This document shows, piece after piece, positions 18,596 to 26,481 of a stretch of 64,000 nucleotides of DNA. This stretch comes from Streptomyces sp. NA04227. Lineage in GTDB: Bacteria > Actinomycetota > Actinomycetes > Streptomycetales > Streptomycetaceae. Each line of letters begins with the position of its first letter. Position 1 is the first letter of the stretch. The position numbers were made by a program, and so were the translations under genes. Under the pieces are notes generated by a model. It saw nothing but the letters and a program-made list of their open reading frames with translations. It did not search any database and was not told the origin of the DNA. The DNA lies in NCBI RefSeq assembly GCF_013364195.1, contig NZ_CP054918.1:5135001-5199000 (forward strand), written 5' to 3'.

Positions 18596-19639
18596 TTACG
18601 CGGTGGCGTCGGCCTTACGACGACGGACCACGAACACCGCACCCGCACCGGCCACTACGGCGAGACCGCCGAGCAGACCGATGGTGGGCAGCACCGAGGA
18701 CGAACCGGTCTCGGCGAGGCTGCCCCCCGGCAGCTCGGAGACGTCGCCCGAGGGCTTCGGCTGGTTGCCGGGCTTGCCGTCCTTGCCGGTGCCCGTGCCC
18801 GGCTTGGCCTCGCCCGGGTCGGTGTTGTTCGAACCGGCCTTCAGGACCGCGAAGTCGTACGCGGCCCAGCCCTCGGCGATGCAGTCCTGGCCGTCGATGT
18901 TGTCCAGGTACGCACCCGAGCCGAAGGAGTACGCGTCACCGGCCGGGGCGTTCTTGGCGATGCTGACCCGCAGCGGGACCTGCTCGCTCTTACCGGCCTT
19001 CAGCTTCTCGGTGTAGAAGAAGTAGTCACCGGCCCACTCGTCGCTGCCGATGCGCTCCCACTTGTTCGACTCGGGGTTCTTGAACTCCAGGTCGACGTAC
19101 TGGCTGAGGAACTTGGACTCGTCCTCGACCTCGTAGTTCTCGATCTCGGCGTAGAAGGCGACACCCTCGACGTCGATCTTCGAGTCGTTGGTGACCTTCA
19201 GCGTGAAGTTGTGGAAGCCGCTGCCCGCGACGATCTTGCCGGGCAGGCCGTTGATCGCGGCGGAGACGCGGGCGCCCTCGAAGTCCTCGTCCAGCTCCTC
19301 GCAGTACGGGGCCTCCTCCTCCGGGTCCTCGGACTCCGACGGGCTCGGCGAGGGGGCCGCGGTGGGGCTGCCGGACGGGGCCGGGCTGGTGGGAGCCGAG
19401 GTGCTGGGCTCCGGGGCGCTGGTGGTCGGAGCGCTGGTCGACGGCTCAGGCGAGCTCGTGCCCGTCTCGGGCGCGGAGGGCTCGGGGGTCGCGGTGGGCT
19501 CGGTCGCGGTCGGCGACGGCGATTCGGTCACCGTGGCGGGGTCGGTGGTGTCCGCGAAGGCGGCCGGTGCCGACAGCAGCGCGAGCGGGGCTATGACAGC
19601 CGTCGCGGCCGCAGTGGCCATGGCGCGGCGAAGCTTCAT
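18596..19639 (-). CDS. Sortase-anchored (LAETG) cell-surface protein
   Basis: 347 residues; ATG 19639 follows GAGG. The order is: a Sec signal peptide (MKLRRAMATAAATAV to the AFA site), a ~90-residue Pro/Ser/Thr/Glu-rich wall-spanning stalk, a ~190-residue globular domain with one possible disulfide pair (CEEL and QDCIAEGW), a Gly/Lys/Pro linker, and a classic sorting signal. That signal is LAETG, a hydrophobic stretch (VLPTIGLLGGLAVVAGAG) and RRRK. LAxTG is the substrate motif of class E sortases in Streptomyces, so the protein should be covalently linked to peptidoglycan. The globular domain is not recognised. Confidence 0.87.
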   Translation of the reverse strand: MKLRRAMATAAATAVIAPLALLSAPAAFADTTDPATVTESPSPTATEPTATPEPSAPETGTSSPEPSTSAPTTSAPEPSTSAPTSPAPSGSPTAAPSPSPSESEDPEEEAPYCEELDEDFEGARVSAAINGLPGKIVAGSGFHNFTLKVTNDSKIDVEGVAFYAEIENYEVEDESKFLSQYVDLEFKNPESNKWERIGSDEWAGDYFFYTEKLKAGKSEQVPLRVSIAKNAPAGDAYSFGSGAYLDNIDGQDCIAEGWAAYDFAVLKAGSNNTDPGEAKPGTGTGKDGKPGNQPKPSGDVSELPGGSLAETGSSSVLPTIGLLGGLAVVAGAGAVFVVRRRKADATA

Positions 19640-19787
19640 GAAGACCTCAGGGAGTCCGGCGTACCGCATGGTGTGCGGCACGGGTGGGAGGCCTCCGCGG
19701 CGTGGGGACGCGGGTGTGGCCGTTGTGTCTGCATGGATGACCTGCGACCCCGGGGAATGGTTGTCCCCGGTTTCACAGAATTCTCAT

Positions 19788-19801
19788 GTGGTCTGGATCA
19801 C
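19788..19801 (-). promoter_or_regulatory. Crp-like palindrome upstream of the LAETG protein
   Basis: GTGATCCAGACCAC on the minus strand resembles the Streptomyces Crp site (GTG-N6-GNCAC) with one mismatch. It lies ~150 bases before the start codon. The rest of the 19640-20043 gap holds no gene. Confidence 0.3.
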
Positions 19802-19953
19802 GCGATAGGGGGTTGCCGTCCGGATAAGGGGTTGTCGTCCGGCGGTAACCGGTGCAGTCGGCGCGGGGGTTCGTGACGGGGGCGCACTGGGGCGATCGCG
19901 CGCGCGGCGGCGAAGCCGGGTGCGTCGCATTCCAGAAAAGCTGAGCAGGACGA

Positions 19954-19982
19954 TTGACCTGGAAAGTGCCCCGGGTCATGAT
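19954..19982 (+). promoter_or_regulatory. Candidate promoter of the MFS transporter / beta-glucosidase operon
   Basis: TTGACC, a 17-base spacer and CATGAT place the transcript start ~55 bases before the ATG at 20044. Confidence 0.4.
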
Positions 19983-20043
19983 CGGTTCGCCGTTCGCGGC
20001 CTTACGCACCACGCGCCGACCCCCACAGGCGGAGGAACCCGGG

Positions 20044-21408
20044 ATGCACGGGACGGACCGGACTGACGGGACGGACGGGATAGACAAGACGAGCGGGACG
20101 GACGGGACGCAAGGCAACGACGTGCGGCGCGAGGGCGAGGGCGCGCCGCAGGAGGAGCTCCCGGTGCGCTGGGTGCTGGCCCTCTGTCTCGCCGTACTCG
20201 GCACCTTCGCGGGCTGGTTCGGACCGTTGCAGATCCTGCTCGCCAAGCAGGCCGACGCCTTCGCCCCCGGGGACAAGGAGGACACCCTCGCCCTGGTCGC
20301 GCTGCTCGGCGCGGCCGTCTCCGTGGTCGCCAACCCGCTGTGGGGCGCCCTGTCGGACCGCACCAACTCCCGTTTCGGCAGGCGCGTTCCGTGGATCGCG
20401 GGCGGAACTCTGGGCGGTGTCGCGGGACTTGGTCTGCTCGCCGCCGCCGACGGCATCACGGGCATGATCATCGGCTGGTGTCTCGTCCAGCTCGCGCTCA
20501 ACGCGCCCTTCGCCGCCCTGTCGGCCGCGATACCCGACCGGGTGCCGGAGCACCGACGCGGCGCGGCGGGCGGCTGGTTCGGTATCGCGCAGACGGTCGG
20601 CGTGATCGCCGGTACCGGCGCCGCCGTCGCGGGCCGCACCATCGTCGGCGGCTATCTCGCGTGCGCGGCCCTGGTGTTGCTCTCGGTGTTGCCGTACCTG
20701 GTGCTGGGGCGTGAAGTGGCCGTCGGGGAAAAGGAGTTGGCCACGGTCGACGGAACCCGGGCGGGGCAGCGCTCCGAAACGTGGTCCGAAACGTGGTCCG
20801 GGCTGTGGTCAGGCATGTGGTCCGGTATGTGGATCAGCCCACGCCGTCACCCCGACTTCGGCTGGGCCTGGCTGACCCGGTTCCTGATGAATCTGAGCAA
20901 CGCGATCGCCCTGCTCTATCTGCTGTTCTTCCTTCAGGACGCGGTGGAGGTGGACGACCCCGACGCCGCCGTGCTCGTACTGACCGTCGTCAACGCCCTG
21001 ACCGTACTGCTCACCGTGGTCTGGGCCGGGGTCTGGTCGGACCGGATCGGCCGCCGCCGGATCTTCGTGACCGTGTCCGGTCTGCTGATGGCGGCCGCCT
21101 CCGGACTGCTCGCCCTGGCCCCGACCTGGACCTGCACCCTGGTCGCCGCCGCGCTCCTCGGCGTCGGCTTCGGGGTGTTCACCTCGGTCGACTTCGCCCT
21201 GATCACCCTGGTCCTGCCCGCCGAGGCCGACCACGGCAAGGACCTCGGCCTGCTCAACATCGCCAGTTCGCTGCCCCAGGTACTCGCCCCGGTGATCGCG
21301 GCGCCGATCGTCGGCCATGTGGGCGGCTACCCCGCGCTCTACGGCCTCTCCGCCCTGACCGCCCTCATCGGAGCCGCGCTCGTGCACCGCATCACGGGCG
21401 TCCCCTGA
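20044..21408 (+). CDS. MFS transporter (sugar/glycoside type)
   Basis: ATG 20044 follows GGAGGAA at 8 bases. The 454-residue product has about twelve hydrophobic helices in two halves, with the MFS loop motifs LWGALSDRTNSRFGRR and VWSDRIGRRRIF after helices 2 and 8. The acidic N-terminus is a run of GTD repeats. The central loop carries an unusual Trp/Ser repeat (SETWSETWSGLWSGMWSGMW) encoded by 12-base tandem DNA repeats at ~20772-20831. The beta-glucosidase gene starts 68 bases downstream on the same transcript, so uptake of a beta-glucoside or cellobiose-like disaccharide is a reasonable inference; the substrate is not shown. Confidence 0.85.
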   Translation: MHGTDRTDGTDGIDKTSGTDGTQGNDVRREGEGAPQEELPVRWVLALCLAVLGTFAGWFGPLQILLAKQADAFAPGDKEDTLALVALLGAAVSVVANPLWGALSDRTNSRFGRRVPWIAGGTLGGVAGLGLLAAADGITGMIIGWCLVQLALNAPFAALSAAIPDRVPEHRRGAAGGWFGIAQTVGVIAGTGAAVAGRTIVGGYLACAALVLLSVLPYLVLGREVAVGEKELATVDGTRAGQRSETWSETWSGLWSGMWSGMWISPRRHPDFGWAWLTRFLMNLSNAIALLYLLFFLQDAVEVDDPDAAVLVLTVVNALTVLLTVVWAGVWSDRIGRRRIFVTVSGLLMAAASGLLALAPTWTCTLVAAALLGVGFGVFTSVDFALITLVLPAEADHGKDLGLLNIASSLPQVLAPVIAAPIVGHVGGYPALYGLSALTALIGAALVHRITGVP

Positions 21409-21476
21409 GCACCCCGCCGACGGACCCACTCGACCGCATTCGCGCACTCATCGCCCAACTCACCGTGGAGGCAACC

Positions 21477-22814
21477 GTGTTGACGTTCCCCAAAGACTTC
21501 GACTGGGGTGTGTCCATGTCGGCGTACCAGATCGAGGGCGCGCACGACGCCGACGGGCGCGGCCTCTCCGTCTGGGACACCTTCAGCCACCGGCCCGGGA
21601 ACATCGCCGACGGCACCACCGGCGACACCGCCTGCGACCACTACCACCACTGGCCCCGCGACCTCGACCTGATCGCGGGCCTCGGCTCCGTCTCGTACCG
21701 TTTCTCGGTCTCCTGGAGCCGCGTCCATCCCGAGCCGGGCGGTCAACTCTCCACCGCCGGGCTCGACTTCTACGAACGGCTCGTCGACGGCATGCTCGAA
21801 CGCGGCATCCGCCCGGTGCTCAACCTCTTCCACTGGGACACCCCGCAGTGGGTGCAGGACGCGGGCGGCTGGCGGCAGCGCGACACCGCGGACCTGTTCG
21901 CCGCGTACGCCGCCGACGTGGCCGCCCGGCTCGGCGACCGGGTGGCCCGCTGGAGCACGGTCAACGAGATGTTCGAGCACCTCACGCTCGGCCATGTCCT
22001 CGGCGAGCACGCACCGGGCCTCAAGCTCGGCATGGACGAGGCGTTCCCGATCGCGCACCACCTGATGCTCGCCCACGGCAAGGCGGTTGGGGCCCTGCGC
22101 GCGGCGAGCGACGCCCCGGTGATGCTGGTCAACAGCTACGCACCGGCACGTCCGGCGACCGACGCGGAGGCGGACCACGCGGTCACCGGCCTGTACGACA
22201 TCCTCCAGAACCGTCTGTTCACCGATCCGGTACTGCTCGGCCGGTACCCCGCCGAGGTCGAGCCCTGGCTCGGCGACTGTGTGGCCGACGGCGACCTGGA
22301 CCTCATCGCCGCGCCGCTGGACGCGCTGGGCGTCAACTACTACACGGTCAACGCGGTCCACGCGACGGAGGGACCCGTACCCCTCGAAGTGCGGCCGCCC
22401 GAGGGCCACCCGCGCACCGCCTTCGGCTGGGCGGTCGTCCCGGACGGCCTGCGCGAAACCCTGATCGGCCTGCACGGCCGCTACGGCAGCGCACTGCCGC
22501 CGCTGTACGTCTCCGAGAACGGCTGTGCCTACGACGACGTCCCCGGTCCCGACGGCCGCTGCGACGACCGGGAACGCATCGCCTTCCTGGACGGCCATCT
22601 GCAGGCCCTGCGGGCCGCCCTCGACGTCGGCGTCGACGTCCGCGGCTACTGGGTCTGGTCGCTGCTCGACAACTTCGAGTGGGCCGAGGGCTACACCAAA
22701 CGCTTCGGCCTCGTCCACGTCGACTATCCGACCCAGCGGCGCACACCCAAGGCCTCGTACGACTGGTATCGCGAACTCATCGCGGGGGCACGGCAGTTGG
22801 GGGAGCAGCGGTAG
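21477..22814 (+). CDS. Family 1 glycoside hydrolase (beta-glucosidase)
   Basis: GTG 21477 with GGAGG five bases upstream gives a 445-residue cytoplasmic (beta/alpha)8 enzyme. N-terminal FDWGVSMSAYQIEGA, the general acid/base glutamate in STVNEMFEH (Met replaces the usual Pro of NEP), and the nucleophile glutamate in YVSENGC are visible, as is WSLLDNFEWAEGYTKRFG near the C-terminus. It would hydrolyse beta-glucosides brought in by the MFS transporter encoded 68 bases upstream. Two terminator hairpins follow. Confidence 0.93.
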   Translation: MLTFPKDFDWGVSMSAYQIEGAHDADGRGLSVWDTFSHRPGNIADGTTGDTACDHYHHWPRDLDLIAGLGSVSYRFSVSWSRVHPEPGGQLSTAGLDFYERLVDGMLERGIRPVLNLFHWDTPQWVQDAGGWRQRDTADLFAAYAADVAARLGDRVARWSTVNEMFEHLTLGHVLGEHAPGLKLGMDEAFPIAHHLMLAHGKAVGALRAASDAPVMLVNSYAPARPATDAEADHAVTGLYDILQNRLFTDPVLLGRYPAEVEPWLGDCVADGDLDLIAAPLDALGVNYYTVNAVHATEGPVPLEVRPPEGHPRTAFGWAVVPDGLRETLIGLHGRYGSALPPLYVSENGCAYDDVPGPDGRCDDRERIAFLDGHLQALRAALDVGVDVRGYWVWSLLDNFEWAEGYTKRFGLVHVDYPTQRRTPKASYDWYRELIAGARQLGEQR

Positions 22815-22900
22815 TCGGGGAGCAGAAACGATAGTTGGGGAGCAGAGGGGGAGCGGCGAGATCCGCCGACCGGCGACCGGTCTTCGGCGGGAAGATCGTC

Positions 22901-22938
22901 GGCCGGCTCCGGGCGTCCCCGGAGCCGGCCGTTTCTCC
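22901..22938 (+). terminator. Intrinsic terminator after beta-glucosidase
   Basis: A perfect 13-bp stem (GGCCGGCTCCGGG and complement) with a four-base loop is followed by GTTTCTCC. Confidence 0.8.
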
Positions 22939-22940
22939 TG

Positions 22941-22974
22941 GTGACCGGGCCGCTGTCCCCTGCGGTCCGGTCAC
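22941..22974. terminator. Second hairpin in tandem
   Basis: A 13-bp stem with one G-U wobble (GTGACCGGGCCGC / GCGGTCCGGTCAC) and an eight-base loop. It could act as a back-up terminator. The rest of 22975-23155 shows no gene. Confidence 0.5.
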
Positions 22975-23155
22975 CTTCTCCGAAGCGAGGTCCCACGACG
23001 CACGTCCGTACGTCTCATCGCTCCGGGCCGAGCCACGCGTGGTTCTTCTTTGGGGCCCGCCCCTGGCTGGCACGGACAACAGGCCCAACGAAGCCTGTGC
23101 CTTGACGGTCACGCGCCGTACGGGTGAGAAGCGGCCGAACGCAGGTGCGGCGAGG

Positions 23156-23674
23156 TCAGACGCGGCCTCGGCAGAGTTCGAGCAGCGTCATCGCCAGCGT
23201 GGTGCCCGGCTTGCCGAGCGCGTCGCGGTACTGGCCGAGGATCTCCATCTCCCGGGCCAGACTGACCCGTCGGCCGCCGGAGGAGATCCGCTGTTCCTGG
23301 ATGACCGCGGAGACGGCCATCCGCTCCTGCACCAGACCGATGATGTGCGCGTCGAGCGCGTCGATACGGGCCCGTGAGGCGGTGATTGCCCCGGCCGCCT
23401 CGTCGGTACGGGCACCCGTCCACTCGGCCTCCGAACGCTTCCCCTGCTCCGGGGCCCGCCTCGTCCGGGCCCGCTCTTCAGGCGACCGCTGCCCACCGCG
23501 GTGCTTGTCCTGCTTCTCGCGGTCACCGAGCTTGGCGTGCTTGGGCTGCTGAGGGTGCCTGGTGGTCGCGGCGGTCGTGGCCGTCATGGCTTCGGCGGCA
23601 GTGGTTTCGGTGGTGAGCGCTTCGGTGGTGATGGCGTCGGTGGTGAGCGCTTCGGTGGTGGTGTGCACGGTCAT
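23156..23674 (-). CDS. Chorismate mutase (AroQ type, Rv0948c-like) with Thr-rich N-terminal extension
   Basis: 172 residues; ATG 23674 follows GAGGAG. The C-terminal ~80 residues are an all-helical AroQ chorismate mutase: SRARIDALDAHIIGLVQERM, the ISSGGRRV loop and SLAREMEILGQY, close to the M. tuberculosis intracellular enzyme, which converts chorismate to prephenate for Phe/Tyr synthesis and is activated by DAHP synthase. The first ~45 residues are a repetitive Thr/Glu/Ala stretch (TTEALTT units), followed by a basic linker; neither belongs to the enzyme. Expression is probably set by the attenuator immediately upstream (23735-23895). Confidence 0.88.
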   Translation of the reverse strand: MTVHTTTEALTTDAITTEALTTETTAAEAMTATTAATTRHPQQPKHAKLGDREKQDKHRGGQRSPEERARTRRAPEQGKRSEAEWTGARTDEAAGAITASRARIDALDAHIIGLVQERMAVSAVIQEQRISSGGRRVSLAREMEILGQYRDALGKPGTTLAMTLLELCRGRV

Positions 23675-23734
23675 GGTCCGGGCTCCTCGGGGACGGGTCG
23701 GGGTGCCACGGTCCGGTCGGGTCCGGGAAAACGA

Positions 23735-23769
23735 CAGGCGCCCCGGACCTTGTCGGTCCGGGGCGCCTG
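23735..23769 (-). terminator. Attenuator terminator in the chorismate mutase leader
   Basis: A perfect 15-bp stem (CAGGCGCCCCGGACC and complement) with a five-base loop runs, on the minus strand, into TCGTTTTCC. It lies between the leader peptide and the structural gene. Leader bases 23816-23822 (CGGTCCG on the transcript) can pair with CGGACCG at the top of the 5' arm, giving a competing antiterminator. Confidence 0.7.
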
Positions 23770-23789
23770 GGAAGTCGCTTGTCAGGTGA

Positions 23790-23858
23790 TCAAGCAGCAC
23801 GTCCATGGCAGCCGGCGGACCGGATGCCATAGGTAAAGACGAAGCTGTGCTGGATCAC
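23790..23858 (-). CDS. Phe/Tyr leader peptide of chorismate mutase attenuator
   Basis: A 22-codon frame starts with GTG at 23858 and stops at 23790. It begins [13 protein letters not shown], with two Phe and one Tyr within five codons, the end products of the pathway served by the downstream enzyme. There is no ribosome site, but the promoter's -10 box ends six bases before the GTG, so the mRNA is probably leaderless, as often seen in Streptomyces. Ribosome stalling at the Phe/Tyr codons would leave the segment right after them (23816-23822) free to disrupt the terminator. This is an inference from sequence, but every element of classical attenuation is present. Confidence 0.65.
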   Translation of the reverse strand: MIQHSFVFTYGIRSAGCHGRAA

Positions 23859-23864
23859 GGCGCC

Positions 23865-23895
23865 AGTATGCCCGTACCGGCCGCCGCCGGGTCAA
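23865..23895 (-). promoter_or_regulatory. Promoter of the chorismate mutase leader transcript
   Basis: TTGACC, 19 bases, CATACT on the minus strand. The start site falls at or next to the GTG of the leader peptide. Confidence 0.5.
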
Positions 23896-24064
23896 GCCGC
23901 ACTCGTCCGGTCACCCGCCGTCACACACGGGCGGCCATCCCTTGTGGGCACTGCGGACCCGGTGAATCCCGGGCGTCGCGCGCGTGGCCCATGGGCGCCG
24001 CGTACGTGGCGGGACGCACACCCGTCCCGTCGGATGAGACGAAAGGTGACGTCCCGGACCCCGT

Positions 24065-24070
24065 TAGAAT
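24065..24070 (+). promoter_or_regulatory. -10 box of guaA
   Basis: TAGAAT fits the actinobacterial TANNNT consensus and lies 84 bases before the GTG start of guaA. A convincing -35 box was not found. Confidence 0.4.
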
Positions 24071-24153
24071 CGACAACGAGCCCCCTGTTCTCCGCAGATC
24101 CCAGACTCCTGTACCTCGCAGAGCTGCCTGCTCAACGCCGGAAGGCCGCCGCC

Positions 24154-25734
24154 GTGCCATCAGCGTCCCCCGCCGCCACCGACACCGTTCTGGTCGTCGA
24201 CTTCGGTGCGCAGTACGCCCAGCTCATCGCCCGCCGGGTCCGTGAGGCCCGGGTCTACAGCGAGATCGTGCCGAGCACCATGCCCGTCGCCGAGATGCTC
24301 GCCAAGAACCCCGCGGCGATCATCCTGTCCGGCGGTCCCTCGTCGGTGTACGCGGAGGGTGCGCCGACCGTCGACCGCGCGCTGTTCGAGGCCGGGGTGC
24401 CCGTCTTCGGCATGTGCTACGGCTTCCAGCTGATGGCGACCACGCTCGGCGGCACCGTCGACAACACCGGCGCCCGTGAGTACGGCCGCACCGGGCTGCA
24501 CGTCACGCGTCCCGCCTCCACCCTCTTCGAGGGCACGCCCACCGAGCAGCAGGTGTGGATGTCGCACGGCGACGCGTGCAGCGCCGCCCCCGAGGGCTTC
24601 ACGGTGACCGCCTCCACCGAGGTCGTCCCGGTCGCGGCCTTCGAGAACGACGAGAAGAAGCTGTACGGCGTGCAGTACCACCCCGAGGTGATGCACTCCA
24701 CGCACGGCCAGCAGGTCCTGGAGCACTTCCTGTACCGGGGCGCCGGGATCAAGCCCGTGTGGACCATGGGCAATGTCATCGAGGAGCAGGTCGCGGCGAT
24801 CCGCGAGCAGGTCGGCAACCGCCGCGCCATCTGCGGTCTGTCCGGCGGCGTGGACTCCGCGGTGGCCGCGGCGCTGGTGCAGAAGGCCATCGGCTCCCAG
24901 CTGACCTGCGTGTACGTCGACCATGGGCTGATGCGCAAGGGCGAGACCGCGCAGGTCGAGAAGGACTTCGTGGCCGCGACCGGCATCAAGCTCAAGGTCG
25001 TCGACGCCGAGAAGCGGTTCCTGGACGCGCTGGCGGGGGTCAGCGACCCGGAGCAGAAGCGGAAGATCATCGGGCGCGAGTTCATCCGCGTCTTCGAGCA
25101 GGCGCAGGCCGAGATCGTCGCCGAGGCGCCGGGCGACCAGCCGGTGGAGTTCCTGGTGCAGGGCACGCTCTACCCGGACGTGGTCGAGTCCGGCGGTGGC
25201 ACCGGCACCGCCAACATCAAGTCCCACCACAACGTGGGCGGTCTGCCCGAGGACCTCGAGTTCAAGCTGATCGAGCCGCTGCGCCAGCTGTTCAAGGACG
25301 AGGTACGGATGGTCGGCTCCGAGCTCGGCCTGCCCGAGGAGATCGTCCAGCGCCAGCCCTTCCCGGGCCCGGGCCTCGGCATCCGTATCGTCGGCGAGGT
25401 CACCCGCGAACGGCTCGACCTACTCCGCGAGGCCGACGCCATCGCCCGTGAGGAGCTCACCGCCGCCGGTCTGGACCGTGACATCTGGCAGTGCCCGGTC
25501 GTGCTGCTCGCCGACGTCCGCTCGGTGGGCGTACAGGGCGACGGCCGCACCTACGGCCACCCGATCGTGCTCCGCCCGGTCTCCTCCGAGGACGCCATGA
25601 CGGCCGACTGGTCGCGCCTGCCGTACGAGGTGCTCGCCCGTATCTCGACCCGGATCACCAACGAGGTCGCCGACGTCAACCGCGTCGTCCTCGACGTGAC
25701 CAGCAAGCCGCCGGGCACCATCGAGTGGGAGTGA
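24154..25734 (+). CDS. guaA: GMP synthase (glutamine-hydrolysing)
   Basis: 526 residues, the usual length. GTG 24154 follows GGAAGG at 8 bases. The N-terminal class I glutamine amidotransferase domain has the nucleophile Cys88 in GMCYGFQ and the His/Glu pair in GVQYHPEV. The ATP-pyrophosphatase domain has the P-loop SGGVDSA (230-236). The C-terminal dimerisation domain ends GTIEWE, as in other GuaA proteins. It converts XMP, ATP and glutamine to GMP in the cytoplasm. It is divergent from chorismate mutase and followed by a terminator. Confidence 0.98.
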   Translation: MPSASPAATDTVLVVDFGAQYAQLIARRVREARVYSEIVPSTMPVAEMLAKNPAAIILSGGPSSVYAEGAPTVDRALFEAGVPVFGMCYGFQLMATTLGGTVDNTGAREYGRTGLHVTRPASTLFEGTPTEQQVWMSHGDACSAAPEGFTVTASTEVVPVAAFENDEKKLYGVQYHPEVMHSTHGQQVLEHFLYRGAGIKPVWTMGNVIEEQVAAIREQVGNRRAICGLSGGVDSAVAAALVQKAIGSQLTCVYVDHGLMRKGETAQVEKDFVAATGIKLKVVDAEKRFLDALAGVSDPEQKRKIIGREFIRVFEQAQAEIVAEAPGDQPVEFLVQGTLYPDVVESGGGTGTANIKSHHNVGGLPEDLEFKLIEPLRQLFKDEVRMVGSELGLPEEIVQRQPFPGPGLGIRIVGEVTRERLDLLREADAIAREELTAAGLDRDIWQCPVVLLADVRSVGVQGDGRTYGHPIVLRPVSSEDAMTADWSRLPYEVLARISTRITNEVADVNRVVLDVTSKPPGTIEWE

Positions 25735-25763
25735 CCCGGTCTCAGGGTCCTCCCGCACAGCAG

Positions 25764-25809
25764 CACACCGCCTGCCGTCGTCCCCGCCGGGACGGCGGCA
25801 GGTGTGTTT
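25764..25809 (+). terminator. Terminator after guaA
   Basis: A long hairpin with small bulges (CACACC..CCTGCCGTCGTCCC pairing with GGGACGGCGGCAGGTGTG) followed by TTTCCC. Confidence 0.7.
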
Positions 25810-25870
25810 CCCGGCCGTCGTGCCCCGTGGCCTGCTTTTCCCCGTCGCCCCTCAGATCCCCTGCCGCCCC

Positions 25871-26350
25871 TCAGGTCCGCCGCACCGTACGCACCCCCTC
25901 CCCGGGCCGCCAGATCCGCAGTACCAGGTACTTCTCTTCCTCGATCGAGGTCCGCACCACCTCGGTGAGCTCGGTCCGGAAGAGATGGAAGGCGCCCGGG
26001 TCCGGTGGGTTCACCTCGTTCGTGTAGCCGGCGCGCGCCTCGGGGTCGGTGACCTCGACGGCGCGGCCGCTCACCCGTACGTCGCCGTGCTCCATCTCCG
26101 TGCCCGGACCCGGATTGGCCTGGAGCGAGAAGCGCGGATCGCGGCGCAGGTCCAGTGCCTTGGCCGAGCGCGGCATCATGCCGAGCCACAACTCGCCGTT
26201 CAGGAAACGGACTTCGAGACCGTGCGTACGCGGCGAGCCGTCGGGGCGCAGGGTCGCGAGGACATGGTGCGCGGCCAGCCCGAAGCGCTCCTCGACCTCT
26301 CGGGCGAGCGGCGGCTCGGCTTCGGTGAAGTGTGCCCAGTTGAAGGTCAT
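25871..26350 (-). CDS. Pyridoxamine 5'-phosphate oxidase-like FMN/F420-binding protein
   Basis: 159 residues with the split-barrel fold pattern: HHVLATLRPDGSPRTHGLEVRF, LWLGMMPRSAKALDLRRDPRF, VRVSGRAVEVTD. This family uses FMN, F420 or haem; actinobacterial members are often F420-dependent reductases, but the cofactor cannot be told here. No ribosome site precedes ATG 26350. Instead, a RecA-NDp-type promoter ends six bases upstream, so the mRNA is probably leaderless. Confidence 0.8.
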   Translation of the reverse strand: MTFNWAHFTEAEPPLAREVEERFGLAAHHVLATLRPDGSPRTHGLEVRFLNGELWLGMMPRSAKALDLRRDPRFSLQANPGPGTEMEHGDVRVSGRAVEVTDPEARAGYTNEVNPPDPGAFHLFRTELTEVVRTSIEEEKYLVLRIWRPGEGVRTVRRT

Positions 26351-26356
26351 GGGTGC

Positions 26357-26379
26357 AGTGTGCCGCCCGCCACTGACAA
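26357..26379 (-). promoter_or_regulatory. RecA-NDp/PafBC-type promoter match for the PNPOx-like gene
   Basis: On the minus strand: TTGTCAGTG, 8 bases, CACACT, six bases, ATG. The upstream half is perfect; the -10 box differs from TANNNT by its first base. Confidence 0.5.
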
Positions 26380-26481
26380 CGCCCGGCCACCGGCGCCGCC
26401 ACCCTTCGGTACGGGGACTGTTCCTGCCGCACCCACCGGAGGTAGCTTCCGCTGCGTACCGCCCCATGCGATGGAGGAAAG

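Noticed and set aside
22981..23155. Possible small gene between beta-glucosidase and chorismate mutase
   Set aside because: No frame with start signal and codon bias; only terminator-like structures are seen.
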